64,000 bases of DNA from Achromobacter pulmonis (GTDB taxonomy: Bacteria > Pseudomonadota > Gammaproteobacteria > Burkholderiales > Burkholderiaceae_B): the NCBI RefSeq assembly GCF_002885955.2, contig NZ_POQS01000008.1, positions 232,862 to 296,861 on the forward strand. Direction: 5' to 3'. The notes below the pieces were generated by a model that was not told where the DNA came from, searched no databases, and worked only from the letters and a program-made list of their open reading frames with translations. Position 1 is the stretch's first letter; each line of letters begins with the position of its first letter. This document shows, piece by piece, positions 26,560-35,733 of this stretch. A program made the translations under genes and the position numbers.

Positions 26560-29337
26560 ATGTTCAAGTTCCTCCATTCCTTCTTTTCGTCGGCGGCCGG
26601 CCTGCGCCATGTCGCGCGCCATTTCCGCCGCACGCCCATGCCGTTGCGGGCCGGCGACGCCGCCGCGTCGGTCGAAGCCGGCCGCCGCGCCAACCGCCAG
26701 ATGCTGGCGCTGGCGCGGCTGGACGACGACGCCCTGTTTGCCCGCTACGGCAGCAGCCGGGCGGGGCTGAGCGAAGACCAGGCCCGCGCCGCGCGCGAGC
26801 GCCACGGCGCCAACGAGGTCGACCACGAAAAGCCGCTGTCCTGGCATGCCCATCTGTGGCTGTCCTACCGCAATCCGTTCAACCTGCTGCTGACGGCGCT
26901 GGCCGTGCTGTCGTGGCTGACCGACGTGCGCATGGCCGCGCCGGCCGAACAATCGTGGACCGCGGCCCTCATCATCGGCTCCATGGTGCTGATCTCCACC
27001 GTGCTGCGCTTCGTGCAGGAGCGGCGCTCCAACCGCGCAGCCGAGGCGCTCAAGGCCATGGTGCAGAACACCGCCACGGTGCTGCGCGGCGATGCCGGCC
27101 CGGCGCCGCGCCAGTTCGGCGGCGCGCAGGCCGGCGGGCCGCGCCAGGCGGAAGTGCCCCTGGCCGACCTGGCGCCGGGCGACGTGGTGCTGCTGTCGGC
27201 CGGCGACATGATTCCGGCCGACTGCCGCATCCTGGCGGCCAAGGACCTGTTCGTGGCCCAGGCGGCGCTGACGGGCGAATCCCTGCCGGTCGAGAAGCAC
27301 GCATGCCAGCGCACCCCGGCCGCCGCCGCGCTGGAGCTGGAAAACATGGCGTTCATGGGCACCAACGTGGTCAGCGGCTCCGGCCTGGCCCTGGTGGTGG
27401 CCACCGGCGCGCGCACCTATTTCGGCCAGCTCGCCGGACGTGTGACGCAGGCCAGCCGCCAGCCCACCCAGTTCCAGCAAGGCATCAACCGGGTGAGCTG
27501 GGTGCTGATCCGCTTCATGCTGGTGATGGCGCCCATCGTCATGCTGATCAACGGCTTCACCAAGGGCGACTGGCTGGAGGCGCTGCTGTTCGCGCTGGCC
27601 ATCGCCGTGGGGCTGACCCCCGAAATGCTGCCCATGATCGTCACGGCCACGCTGGCCAAGGGCGCGCTGCGCATGTCGCGGCGCAAAGTGGTGGTCAAGC
27701 GCCTGGACGCCATTCAGAACCTGGGCGCGATGAACGTGCTGTGCACCGACAAGACCGGCACTCTGACCCAGGACCGCATCGTGCTGGAGCGGCACATCGA
27801 CGTCTACGGCGCGAGCTGCGACGAGGTGCTGGCCTACGCCTATCTCAACAGCTACTACCAGACCGGGCTGAAGAACCTGCTGGACGTGGCCGTGCTGCAG
27901 CACGCCGAAGTCGAGCGCAGCCTGGAGCTGGCCGCGAAGTACCGCAAGGTCGACGAGATCCCCTTCGACTTCGCGCGCCGCCGCATGTCGGTCGTGGTCA
28001 ACGAAACCGAGAACGGCCGCGACCACCACGAGCTGATCTGCAAGGGCGCGCTGGAGGAAGTGCTGGCCGCCTGCACCCGCCTGCGCGTGGGCGGCGAGAC
28101 GCATCCGCTGACCGATGCGCGCCGGCAGGACATCCGCCGCGTGACGGCGGCGCTGAACCGCGACGGCCTGCGCGTCATCGCCGTGGGCGTGAAGGAAATG
28201 CCGCCGGCCGGCCGCGCCTACGGCGTGGCCGACGAGTCCGACCTGGTGCTGGTGGGCTACATCGCGTTCCTGGACCCGCCCAAGGAGTCCACCGCGCCCG
28301 CGCTGGCGGCGCTGCGCGAGTCCGGCGTCGAAGTGAAGGTGCTGACCGGCGACGTGGAGCTGGTCACGCAGAAGGTCTGCCGGGAGGTCGATTTCACGGT
28401 GCGCAAGGTCTACCTGGGCGCCGAGATCGAAGAGATGGACGAGCGCCAGCTGGCCGCCGCCGTGCGCGAGGCCAACGTGTTCGCCCGCCTGACGCCGGCG
28501 CACAAGGAAAGAATCGTGCGCAGCCTGCGGGCGCAGGGCTGCACCGTGGGCTTCATGGGCGACGGCATCAACGACGCGCCGGCGCTGCGCGCGGCCGACG
28601 TGGGGATCTCGGTGGACTCGGCGGTCGACATCTCGAAAGAGGCCGCCGACATCATCCTGCTGGAGAAAAGCCTGATGGTGCTGGAGGACGGCATCATCGA
28701 AGGCCGCAAGACCTTCTGCAACATGCTCAAGTACCTGAAGATGACGGCCAGCTCGAATTTCGGCAACGTGTTTTCGGTATTGGTGGCCAGCGCCTTCCTG
28801 CCGTTCTTGCCCATGCTGCCCATCCACCTGCTGCTGCAGAACCTGATCTACGACATCTCCCAGGCCGCGATCCCGTTCGACAACGTGGACGCGGAACTGC
28901 TGCGGCGGCCCCAGCAATGGGACCCCGACGGCCTGGGGCGGTTCATGGTCTTCTTCGGCCCGATCAGCTCCATTTTCGACATCGCCACGTACGCCCTCAT
29001 GTGGTACGTGTTCCAGGCCAACGCCCCCGAGCACCAGACGCTGTTCCAGTCGGGCTGGTTCGTCGAAGGGCTGCTGTCGCAGACGCTGGTGGTGCACATG
29101 ATCCGCACGCGCAAGATTCCGTTCCTGCAAAGCCGTCCCGCCTGGCCGCTGGCGGCGATGACGCTGGCGGTCGTGGGCGTGGGGCTGCTGCTGCCGTTCT
29201 CGCCGCTGGCCGGGTATTTCCAGCTGCAGGCGCTGCCGTGGCGCTATTTCCCCTGGCTCGCGGGTATCCTGCTCAGCTACTGCGTCCTGACGCAGCTGCT
29301 GAAAACGATCTGGGTGCGCCGTCATGGCTGGCAATAG
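26560..29337 (+). CDS. mgtA: Magnesium-importing P-type ATPase MgtA
   Basis: P3B-type ATPase of 925 residues importing Mg2+ across the inner membrane. Actuator motif LTGESLPVEK, the phosphorylated Asp in CTDKTGTLT at about residue 397, and the hinge motif GDGINDAPALRAADVG are intact. The membrane motif before the phosphorylation domain is GLTPEMLPMIV. About ten membrane helices are visible, with the usual hydrophilic N-terminal extension. GGAG lies 8 bases upstream of the ATG. The preceding 418-base leader with its uORF, and the MgtC-like gene before it, indicate Mg2+-dependent control by leader translation. The porin gene follows after 34 bases. Confidence 0.97.
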   Translation: MFKFLHSFFSSAAGLRHVARHFRRTPMPLRAGDAAASVEAGRRANRQMLALARLDDDALFARYGSSRAGLSEDQARAARERHGANEVDHEKPLSWHAHLWLSYRNPFNLLLTALAVLSWLTDVRMAAPAEQSWTAALIIGSMVLISTVLRFVQERRSNRAAEALKAMVQNTATVLRGDAGPAPRQFGGAQAGGPRQAEVPLADLAPGDVVLLSAGDMIPADCRILAAKDLFVAQAALTGESLPVEKHACQRTPAAAALELENMAFMGTNVVSGSGLALVVATGARTYFGQLAGRVTQASRQPTQFQQGINRVSWVLIRFMLVMAPIVMLINGFTKGDWLEALLFALAIAVGLTPEMLPMIVTATLAKGALRMSRRKVVVKRLDAIQNLGAMNVLCTDKTGTLTQDRIVLERHIDVYGASCDEVLAYAYLNSYYQTGLKNLLDVAVLQHAEVERSLELAAKYRKVDEIPFDFARRRMSVVVNETENGRDHHELICKGALEEVLAACTRLRVGGETHPLTDARRQDIRRVTAALNRDGLRVIAVGVKEMPPAGRAYGVADESDLVLVGYIAFLDPPKESTAPALAALRESGVEVKVLTGDVELVTQKVCREVDFTVRKVYLGAEIEEMDERQLAAAVREANVFARLTPAHKERIVRSLRAQGCTVGFMGDGINDAPALRAADVGISVDSAVDISKEAADIILLEKSLMVLEDGIIEGRKTFCNMLKYLKMTASSNFGNVFSVLVASAFLPFLPMLPIHLLLQNLIYDISQAAIPFDNVDAELLRRPQQWDPDGLGRFMVFFGPISSIFDIATYALMWYVFQANAPEHQTLFQSGWFVEGLLSQTLVVHMIRTRKIPFLQSRPAWPLAAMTLAVVGVGLLLPFSPLAGYFQLQALPWRYFPWLAGILLSYCVLTQLLKTIWVRRHGWQ

Positions 29338-29371
29338 CCGCGGGCGTCCGTGGCCGTATCGGGAGACCGGC

Positions 29372-30463
29372 ATGAAAAACTTCTGCATGGGCGCGCTGGC
29401 CCTGGCCGGCGCGGTTCTGGCGCCCTGGGCGCAGGCCGCGGACGCGGCGAGCGGCGTGCTCCTGTACGGGGTGGTGGACGCCGGCGTGGCCGTCACCAGC
29501 ACCTCGGGCAAGGGCAGCCGCGCCGGCCTGCTCGACGGCGGGCTCACCGACTCCCTGTGGGGGCTGATGGGCGCCGAAGAGCTGGGCGGCGGCTGGCGGT
29601 CGCGCTTCCAGCTGGAAAGCGGCTTCGACCCGTCCTCGGGCCGGCGGGCCGACGGCGACGGCAAATTGTTCGACTACGCCGCCTGGGTCGGGCTGGCCAG
29701 CGACGACTATGGCGAGCTGCGGCTGGGCCGCCAGCACCCGGTGGGCCAGCTGTACGGCAGCGCGCTGGAAATCGCTTCCTGGAAGGAAATGGGCATGGGC
29801 GCCACCTTCAAGGCTTCGGACAACTACCAGCTCGACAATATGGTGAATTATCTTTCGCCGACGTGGAGCGGTTTCCAGGCCGGCCTCGGCTATTCCTTCG
29901 ACGCCGACGGCCAGGATCGCTTCCGCACCGCGGCGAACAACCGGGCCGTCAGCGCCGGCCTGAAGTACGAGCAGGGGCCGCTGCTGGCGGTCGCCACCTG
30001 GGAACAGCTGCGGCTGGCCGACGGCCCCGAGGCCGGCGGCCGTCCGCAGGCCGTGCAGCTCGGCGCGGCTTACGACTTCGAGGTGCTGAGGCTGTCCGTG
30101 GCCTGGTCTCGCCAGCGCAACGGCTATGCCGGGCTGGACGGGGGCGGCCCGGACGGCCTGGGACCGCCGGCGTTCGCGCGCGGCGGCACGGTCGACGCCT
30201 GGCTGATCGGCGCCAGCGTGCCGGCCGGGCCGGGCACGCTGCTGCTGCAATGGTCGCTGGCGCATCCGGACTGGCGCTGGGACGACGGCGCCCGGGCGCG
30301 CAACGCGCAGGTGGCCACGCTGGGCTATACCTACGGCCTGTCGCGGCGGACCACGCTTTATGCGTTTGCGGGCTATGCCTCGAACTACACCCTGGAAGAA
30401 CAGTTCGATCCGGCCCATTCCCACACCATCCGGTGCGGCGCCGGCATCTCCCACCGTTTCTGA
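29372..30463 (+). CDS. General porin (betaproteobacterial trimeric type)
   Basis: Outer-membrane porin of 363 residues in the Gram-negative porin-4 group common in Bordetella and Neisseria. It has a signal peptide (MKNFCMGALALAGAVLAPWAQA), the first strand LLYGVVDAGVAV, then GAEELGGGWRSRFQLESGF and RLGRQHPVGQLYG in the constriction-loop region. It ends in ...GAGISHRF with the C-terminal Phe needed for BAM recognition. GGGAG lies upstream of the ATG. It follows mgtA by 34 bases and may share its transcript, which would link outer-membrane permeability to Mg2+ import; that link is inference. Confidence 0.93.
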   Translation: MKNFCMGALALAGAVLAPWAQAADAASGVLLYGVVDAGVAVTSTSGKGSRAGLLDGGLTDSLWGLMGAEELGGGWRSRFQLESGFDPSSGRRADGDGKLFDYAAWVGLASDDYGELRLGRQHPVGQLYGSALEIASWKEMGMGATFKASDNYQLDNMVNYLSPTWSGFQAGLGYSFDADGQDRFRTAANNRAVSAGLKYEQGPLLAVATWEQLRLADGPEAGGRPQAVQLGAAYDFEVLRLSVAWSRQRNGYAGLDGGGPDGLGPPAFARGGTVDAWLIGASVPAGPGTLLLQWSLAHPDWRWDDGARARNAQVATLGYTYGLSRRTTLYAFAGYASNYTLEEQFDPAHSHTIRCGAGISHRF

Positions 30464-30540
30464 GCTCCGCAGCTACAATCGACGGGATGCGGCGCCTGGC
30501 GCCGGTCCTCGTCATCCCCGCAGTTTTCCGGACGGTTTGC

Positions 30541-31407
30541 ATGGATAGTCTCGAATGGCTCGTACCCTGGGAGTTCTCTCCCACGCTGGTGGCTTCCTTT
30601 GCGGTCGCCATCGCGCTGTTCGTGCGCGGCCAGCGCGTCCATCGCGTGACCGGCGCGCGCAAGATCCTGTTCTGGGCGGGCCTGGTGCTGCTGTACCTGT
30701 CCATGCATACCCGGCTGGACTACTACGCCGAGCGCATGTTCTTCATCCACCGCATCCAGCACCTGGTGCTGCACCATCTGGGGCCGCTGCTGGTGATGGC
30801 GGCTTTCCCGGGGCAGGTCATGCGGGCGGGCCTGCCCATGGCCTGGCGGCTGCGGCTGCGGGACTTCCTGCGCACCGGCGCGGGCCGAGCCACGGTGGCG
30901 GTGCTGACCAACAAGATCTTCGTGCCGTCGCTGTTCGTGTTCCTGGTGCTGGTCTGGCTGATCCCGTCGGTGCAGTTCTATTCCATGTTGGACTGGCGCC
31001 TGTACCGCCTGATGAACTGGTCGGTGGTGATCAGCGGCTTCATGTACTGGAACCTGATCCTCGACCGCCGGCCCGCGCCGCCAGCGGCCATGACGCCCGG
31101 CGGCCGGGTCATTTCGCCGGTGCTGACGATGCTGCCGCAGATGGTGGCGGGCGCGGTCATCGCCTTCACGGAAAGCGATATCTACCCTTTGTTCGAGTTG
31201 TGCGGCCGCGCCATCGCGATGTCGGCCCAGACCGACCAGACCATCGGCGGGCTGACGATGTGGATTCCCGCCGCGCTGGTCGAGGTGATCGGCCTGATGG
31301 TGGCCCTGGGAACCTTGATGCGGCTGTCGGCCAAGGGGCGCCTGCGCAAGGCCGACCGCGACGCCCAGGCCCGCGCGCGGGCCAAGAGCCGCGCGCTGTC
31401 GGCCTAG
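30541..31407 (+). CDS. CtaG/Caa3-type cytochrome oxidase assembly membrane protein
   Basis: Polytopic membrane protein of 288 residues with about seven hydrophobic segments. The pattern MFFIHRIQHLVLHHLGPLLVMAA, with clustered histidines in a membrane segment, is typical of the Caa3_CtaG family involved in assembly of the CuB centre of heme-copper oxidases in Bacillus. In proteobacteria the role is less certain. It lies 77 bases after the porin and 15 bases from galU, which is convergent. No ribosome binding site is obvious. Confidence 0.85.
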   Translation: MDSLEWLVPWEFSPTLVASFAVAIALFVRGQRVHRVTGARKILFWAGLVLLYLSMHTRLDYYAERMFFIHRIQHLVLHHLGPLLVMAAFPGQVMRAGLPMAWRLRLRDFLRTGAGRATVAVLTNKIFVPSLFVFLVLVWLIPSVQFYSMLDWRLYRLMNWSVVISGFMYWNLILDRRPAPPAAMTPGGRVISPVLTMLPQMVAGAVIAFTESDIYPLFELCGRAIAMSAQTDQTIGGLTMWIPAALVEVIGLMVALGTLMRLSAKGRLRKADRDAQARARAKSRALSA

Positions 31408-31422
31408 CCGCCTAGTGCGGGT

Positions 31423-32274
31423 TCATTCCGGTTCGAGGCCGTGGTACTTCTTGCCCAGCGCCACGGTGGCCTGGAACATGCCGGCCTTGCTGCCGCAGTC
31501 GTAGCGCACGCCGTCGTAGCGGTGCGCGTACACGGCGCGTTCGCGCATCATCGAGGCGATGCCGTCGGTGAGCTGGATTTCGTTGCCGGCGCCCATCTTG
31601 GTGGAGCGCAGATGATCGAAGATGGCGGCTTCCAGCACGTAGCGGCCCACCACCGCCAGCGTGGACGGGGCGACTTCGGGATCGGGCTTTTCAACGATGT
31701 GCGTGACGCGCTCGGTGCGGCCGTCGGCGCGGGACTCGCCCTCGCGGGTGGCCACGATGCCGTACTTGCGGGTGTCGGCGCGGGGCACGTCCTGCACGCC
31801 CAGCACGCTGGCGTTCTGCGCCACGGCCACGTCCACCAGCTGCTTCAGGGCTGGCGTGTCGGAGTCGATCAGGTCGTCGGCCAGCAGCACGGCGAAGGGC
31901 TCGTCGCCCACGGCCGGGGCGGCCGACAGCACGGCGTGGCCCAGCCCGAGCGGGGCCGACTGGCGGATGTACAGACAGTTGACGTGCGCGGGTAGAATGC
32001 CGCGCACCATGGCCAGGAGCTCGTGCTTGCCCTTGCTTTCCAGGTCGGATTCAAGCTCGGGGGCGGAATCGAAGTGGTCTTCGATTGCGCGCTTGTTGCG
32101 TCCTGTCACGAAAATCAGGTCGGTGATGCCGGCGGCGACGGCCTCTTCGACGGCATATTGGATGAGCGGCTTGTCGACCACGGGCAGCATTTCCTTGGGC
32201 ATCGCCTTGGTGGCGGGCAGGAAGCGCGTGCCCATGCCAGCGACGGGGAAAACGGCTTTACGGACAGGACGCAT
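31423..32274 (-). CDS. galU: UTP-glucose-1-phosphate uridylyltransferase GalU
   Basis: Makes UDP-glucose from UTP and glucose-1-phosphate for envelope polysaccharides; 283 residues from the ATG at 32274. Signature motifs are VFPVAGMGTRFLPATKAMPKEM (residues 6-27), IFVTGRNKRAIEDHFD, GLGHAVL, FAVLLADDLID, and the catalytic Lys region in VEKPDPE. A GAGG ribosome site 6 bases upstream supports this start over the ATG ten codons earlier. It is divergent from the bepA-like protease gene. Confidence 0.97.
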   Translation of the reverse strand: MRPVRKAVFPVAGMGTRFLPATKAMPKEMLPVVDKPLIQYAVEEAVAAGITDLIFVTGRNKRAIEDHFDSAPELESDLESKGKHELLAMVRGILPAHVNCLYIRQSAPLGLGHAVLSAAPAVGDEPFAVLLADDLIDSDTPALKQLVDVAVAQNASVLGVQDVPRADTRKYGIVATREGESRADGRTERVTHIVEKPDPEVAPSTLAVVGRYVLEAAIFDHLRSTKMGAGNEIQLTDGIASMMRERAVYAHRYDGVRYDCGSKAGMFQATVALGKKYHGLEPE

Positions 32275-32330
32275 TGAGACCTCGTTGGGGAGTCGATGAA
32301 ACATTTTAATCTCATCGCTATCATAGGCTT

Positions 32331-33854
32331 ATGAACCGCAGGAAAATGCCATCCATTTGCTCGATTGCGAAACGAGGCGCAATTTTCGGCCTCTGTGCGG
32401 CGCTGGCCGTGCCGGGGTTGCCGGCAACCGCCTGGGCGCAGCCGATGGGGCTGCCTTCGATGGGCGCGGCCTCGGCGGCCGAACTCTCGCCCATGCTGGA
32501 GCGCAGCCTGGGCCAGGCCATCATGGCCCAGGGGCGGCGCGACCCCACCTATATCGACGACCCCGAACTCAGCCAGTACCTCACCACCATGGGGCGCAAG
32601 CTTGCGTCCTACGCGTCGGGCGCCGTGCCCGAGGTGGAAATGTTCGGCGTGCGCGACCCCGAGATCAACGCCTTCGCCATGCCCGGCGGGTACATCGGCG
32701 TCAATACCGGCCTGATCGTGTCCTCGGCCAGCGAATCCGAACTGGCGGCGGTGCTGGCGCACGAAATCGGCCACGTCGTGCAGCGCCACATCGCGCGCGG
32801 CATGACGCAGCAGAACCAGAACGGCATGGTGATGCTGGCCAGCCTGGCCGGGGCGCTGCTGGCCGCCCTGGCCGGCGGCGGCGGCAACCTGGCGGTGGGC
32901 GTGGCCGCGTTCGGCCAGGCCGCGGCCATCAACCGCCAGCTGGGCTTCTCGCGCGACGCCGAGCGCGAGGCCGACCGCGCCGGGGTCCAGATGCTGACCA
33001 AGGCCGGTTACGACGCCAGCGGCATGTCGCAGATGTTCGCGCGCCTGATGAACGCCTCGCGCCTGAACGAAGGCGCCGGCGGCGGCTCCTGGGCCAGCAC
33101 CCACCCGCTGTCCATCGAGCGCATGTCGGACATCCAGAACCGCGTGCGCGGCATGCCGGCCTCGCGCCATATCGACAGCGACGATTTCTGGTACTTGCGC
33201 GCCAAGATGCGGGTGGTGCAGGGGCGCGACGCCGTCAGCCTGCGTTCGGCCGCCCAGCAGCTCCAGGACGAGGCGCAGGCGCTGTCCGGCGTGCGCCGCT
33301 CGGCCGCCTACTACGGCCTGGCGCTGCAGGCCTTCCAGCGCAACAACCTGGCCGAAGCCGAACGCAACCTGGAACTGGCCGCCGCGGACGGACGCAACTC
33401 GCCCCAGCTGGCCAAGCTCGGCATCGACGTGGCGCTGGCGCGCAAGACCTACCCCAAGGCGCTGGAACTGGCCCAGGCCGCCACCAAGCGCTGGCCCGAC
33501 CAGCGCGCGCTCGGCATCGCCTACGCCCAGGCGCTGCAAAGCGTGGGCCGCCACGCCGAGGCGCAGGACTACCTGCGGGCCAAGATCAAGGTCTGGGGCA
33601 GCGACGAGCCCAGCCTCTACCAGATGCTGGCGCAAAGCGAGGAGCGCAACGGCAAGCCCGTGCAGGCGCGCCGCGACCTGGCGCGCTTCTATGTCATGAC
33701 CGGCGCGTTCGCCGCCGCCGAATCGCAGCTGCAGCAGGCGCGCGGCATGTCCAACGATTTCTATGAGCAGTCGCAGATCGACGTGCAGATCAAGGAAGTC
33801 AAGGACAAGCTGGCCGAGGAACGCCAGCTGCTGGAGCGCTTCAAGTCGGGCTGA
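32331..33854 (+). CDS. bepA: M48 metalloprotease with TPR domain, BepA/YfgC-like
   Basis: Periplasmic zinc protease and chaperone for outer-membrane protein assembly; 507 residues. A signal peptide covers about residues 1-36 (ending ATAWAQP). The zinc motif HEIGH lies near residue 145 and the third ligand region is EREADRAGVQML. From about residue 300 the sequence turns into tetratricopeptide-like helices (AAYYGLALQAFQRNNLAEAERNLELA, given here only as residues about 323-348). E. coli BepA degrades stalled LptD and BAM substrates. It is convergent with the yheT-like gene with 3 bases between stops. Confidence 0.92.
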   Translation: MNRRKMPSICSIAKRGAIFGLCAALAVPGLPATAWAQPMGLPSMGAASAAELSPMLERSLGQAIMAQGRRDPTYIDDPELSQYLTTMGRKLASYASGAVPEVEMFGVRDPEINAFAMPGGYIGVNTGLIVSSASESELAAVLAHEIGHVVQRHIARGMTQQNQNGMVMLASLAGALLAALAGGGGNLAVGVAAFGQAAAINRQLGFSRDAEREADRAGVQMLTKAGYDASGMSQMFARLMNASRLNEGAGGGSWASTHPLSIERMSDIQNRVRGMPASRHIDSDDFWYLRAKMRVVQGRDAVSLRSAAQQLQDEAQALSGVRRSAAYYGLALQAFQRNNLAEAERNLELAAADGRNSPQLAKLGIDVALARKTYPKALELAQAATKRWPDQRALGIAYAQALQSVGRHAEAQDYLRAKIKVWGSDEPSLYQMLAQSEERNGKPVQARRDLARFYVMTGAFAAAESQLQQARGMSNDFYEQSQIDVQIKEVKDKLAEERQLLERFKSG

Positions 33855-33857
33855 ACC

Positions 33858-34970
33858 CTACAGCCCGGTTTCGAAAAAGCGCCCCAGCCGCTGCGGCAGC
33901 CAGTTCAGGTGGGCCGGGAAGCTGCCCGTGGGAAAGCCCGCGTGCCCGCCGTCCGTAGGTTGGTGCAGCAGGATGGAAGGCGAGCAGTCCTGCGGCGTGG
34001 GCAGCGAGGCGGCCGGGATGAAGGGGTCGTTGCGCGCATTGAGCACCAGCGTGGGCACGGCGATCTTCGGCAGCCAGGGCTTGCTGGAGGCGCGCGTCCA
34101 GTAATCGAGCGCGTTGCGAAAACCATGCATGGGCGCCGTGTAGGTGTCGTCGAATTCGCGCAGGTCGTGCGCGTGCGCGATGCGCATGACGTCGACGGCG
34201 CCCGGAAAGCGGTGCGCCTTCTCCAGCACCTTGTGCTTGAGCGTCTTCAGGAAATGCGCGGTATAGACGCGGCGGTTGAAGACGCCCGTGGACAGGGTCT
34301 TGCCGCAGGCCACCAGGTCCAGCGGCGCCGAGACGCCCGCGCAGGCGTTCAGCCAGCGGGTTTCCTCGTGGTGCTCCCCCAGGTACTTCAGCAGCGCGTT
34401 GCCGCCCAGCGAGACGCCCGCGGCATGCCAGCGCGCGTGCGGGATGCGCTGGCGCACGGTCTCCAGCATGAAGCCCACCTCGGCCGAATCGCCCGAGTAA
34501 TAGGCCCGCGCCAGGCGGTTCGGCACGCCCGAGCAGCCGCGGAAGTGCGCGATCACAACGATCCAGCCGCGCGCGCGGAAATGGTGCGCGATGGACTGCG
34601 CGTAGCGGCTGCTGCTGCCGCCTTCCAGGCCGTGGAACAGGATCAGGGCGGGGGTGTCGGGGTTGTGCGGCAGGGATTGCCAGTCGGCTTCGGTCATCCA
34701 CCTGGCCGCGGCGGTCTTGCCGTTGGCCACCGGACGCTGGCCGCTGACCGGCGCGCCGTCGGCGGCCTTGTGCGGAAACAGCCCCGGGCCGGTCCAGTCG
34801 AAATCGACGAAGTCGGTGTCGGGCGTATCGACCCGCTCGCGCACGAAGGCGATGCGATGGTACTGCGCGAACAGGGCAGCATAGACCGTCTGGCTATCGC
34901 CTCCGGGCAGCCAGGAAGGAACGGGGCAGGGTGTTGTATCCAGGCGAGCAGCGGCCAACGAGAAATCCAC
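33858..34970 (-). CDS. yheT: YheT-family alpha/beta hydrolase
   Basis: Alpha/beta-hydrolase of the AB-hydrolase-4 (YheT/EMB8) group, about 370 residues. Visible features are PALILFHGLEGGSSSRYAQS with the oxyanion-hole HG, CSGVPNRLARAYYSGDS, nucleophile Ser in AAGVSLGGNALLKYLGE, the Asp in VLNARNDPF, and the His in DGGHAGF. The substrate is unknown; short-chain esters are reported for relatives. No canonical start with a ribosome site is visible. I use the GTG at 34970; a TTG at 34979 would overlap the upstream stop as TTGA and suggest coupled translation. The frame continues upstream into the preceding gene, but that is antisense-like noise. Confidence 0.88.
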   Translation of the reverse strand: MDFSLAAARLDTTPCPVPSWLPGGDSQTVYAALFAQYHRIAFVRERVDTPDTDFVDFDWTGPGLFPHKAADGAPVSGQRPVANGKTAAARWMTEADWQSLPHNPDTPALILFHGLEGGSSSRYAQSIAHHFRARGWIVVIAHFRGCSGVPNRLARAYYSGDSAEVGFMLETVRQRIPHARWHAAGVSLGGNALLKYLGEHHEETRWLNACAGVSAPLDLVACGKTLSTGVFNRRVYTAHFLKTLKHKVLEKAHRFPGAVDVMRIAHAHDLREFDDTYTAPMHGFRNALDYWTRASSKPWLPKIAVPTLVLNARNDPFIPAASLPTPQDCSPSILLHQPTDGGHAGFPTGSFPAHLNWLPQRLGRFFETGL

Positions 34971-34975
34971 CCCGG

Positions 34976-35398
34976 TCAATGCAGCATGTCGGGTACGTCG
35001 TGCAGGTCGAGCACCCCGGCTTCCGTGGGCGCCGGCGAAGCGTGGTGCATGACCATGCGCCACCCCGTGGGGCCCTTGTGGTAGATGTTGGTGGCGTAGC
35101 AATTGGCGAATTGCGTGCCTTCCCGGGTGCGCATCGCCACCTGTTCGACCAGCACGTGCACCGCGCACATCATGCTTTGCATGACCAGCGGGCGCAGCGG
35201 GCGGATGTGCAGGGGGCCGTTGGCCAGCACCTGCTGCCACGACTCCTGCACCGCCGAGTGCCCGACGATGCGCAGGCCTCCCGGATGGATGCAGACGACC
35301 TCTTCGTCGTCGGCCCAGATCTGCATCAGGCGAACGCTGTCCGCCTGTTCCAGGGCTTCGTAGAACGCGTGTTCTGCTTCTTCGGGCGTGGCGAACAT
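34976..35398 (-). CDS. NTF2/SnoaL-like (DUF4440-type) protein
   Basis: Small protein of 140 residues with the cone-shaped NTF2-like pattern: EEAEHAFYEALEQADSVRLMQIWADDEEVVCIHPGG, here residues 6-41, followed by VGHSAVQESWQQVL and a C-terminal GWRMVMHHASP strand. Such domains bind or isomerise small ligands or serve as accessory subunits; no catalytic assignment can be made. It lies between the zinc-finger gene and yheT on the same strand, in a probable ilvE to yheT transcript. Confidence 0.82.
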   Translation of the reverse strand: MFATPEEAEHAFYEALEQADSVRLMQIWADDEEVVCIHPGGLRIVGHSAVQESWQQVLANGPLHIRPLRPLVMQSMMCAVHVLVEQVAMRTREGTQFANCYATNIYHKGPTGWRMVMHHASPAPTEAGVLDLHDVPDMLH

Positions 35399-35432
35399 GG
35401 TGACGGAAACGGGTATGCGTTGTAAGGCCGGC

Positions 35433-35654
35433 TCAGTGCCCGTGGCCGTGCAGCACGGTGCCGGGCTTCAGGCGGTACTGGGCGCCGCAATAGGCGCAGC
35501 TGGCCGAACCGGTGCGGGCCACGTCCAGGAAGACGCGCGGGTGCATGCTCCAGAGCGGCGCCTTGGGGCCGGGGCAGAAAACGGGCAGGTCTTCGGCGCC
35601 GACTTCGATGACTTCGTGGGAGTGGGGGACGGCGGCCGGGGCAGCAGCGGTCAT
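35433..35654 (-). CDS. CHCC zinc-finger protein (NDUFS6-like)
   Basis: 73-residue protein with the zf-CHCC pattern: IEVGAEDLPVFCPGPKAPLW, then the ligands C and H in the order CP...HPRVFLDV...CAYCGAQYRL. The eukaryotic relative is the complex I subunit NDUFS6; bacterial members are widespread and small. Zinc binding is expected, function otherwise unknown. AGGA lies 6 bases before the ATG. It is 79 bases downstream of ilvE. Confidence 0.88.
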   Translation of the reverse strand: MTAAAPAAVPHSHEVIEVGAEDLPVFCPGPKAPLWSMHPRVFLDVARTGSASCAYCGAQYRLKPGTVLHGHGH

Positions 35655-35733
35655 GGATATTCCTGAATAAAAAAACCGGTAAACGGCAGGTTGTGGCGAT
35701 GGCGCGGCCCGATCGCGGGCCGGGCCGCTGGGA

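Noticed and set aside
26395..29664. A 1089-codon frame opposite mgtA
   Set aside because: Antisense shadow; composition is His/Gln/Gly/Arg-rich and there is no ribosome site or recognisable domain.
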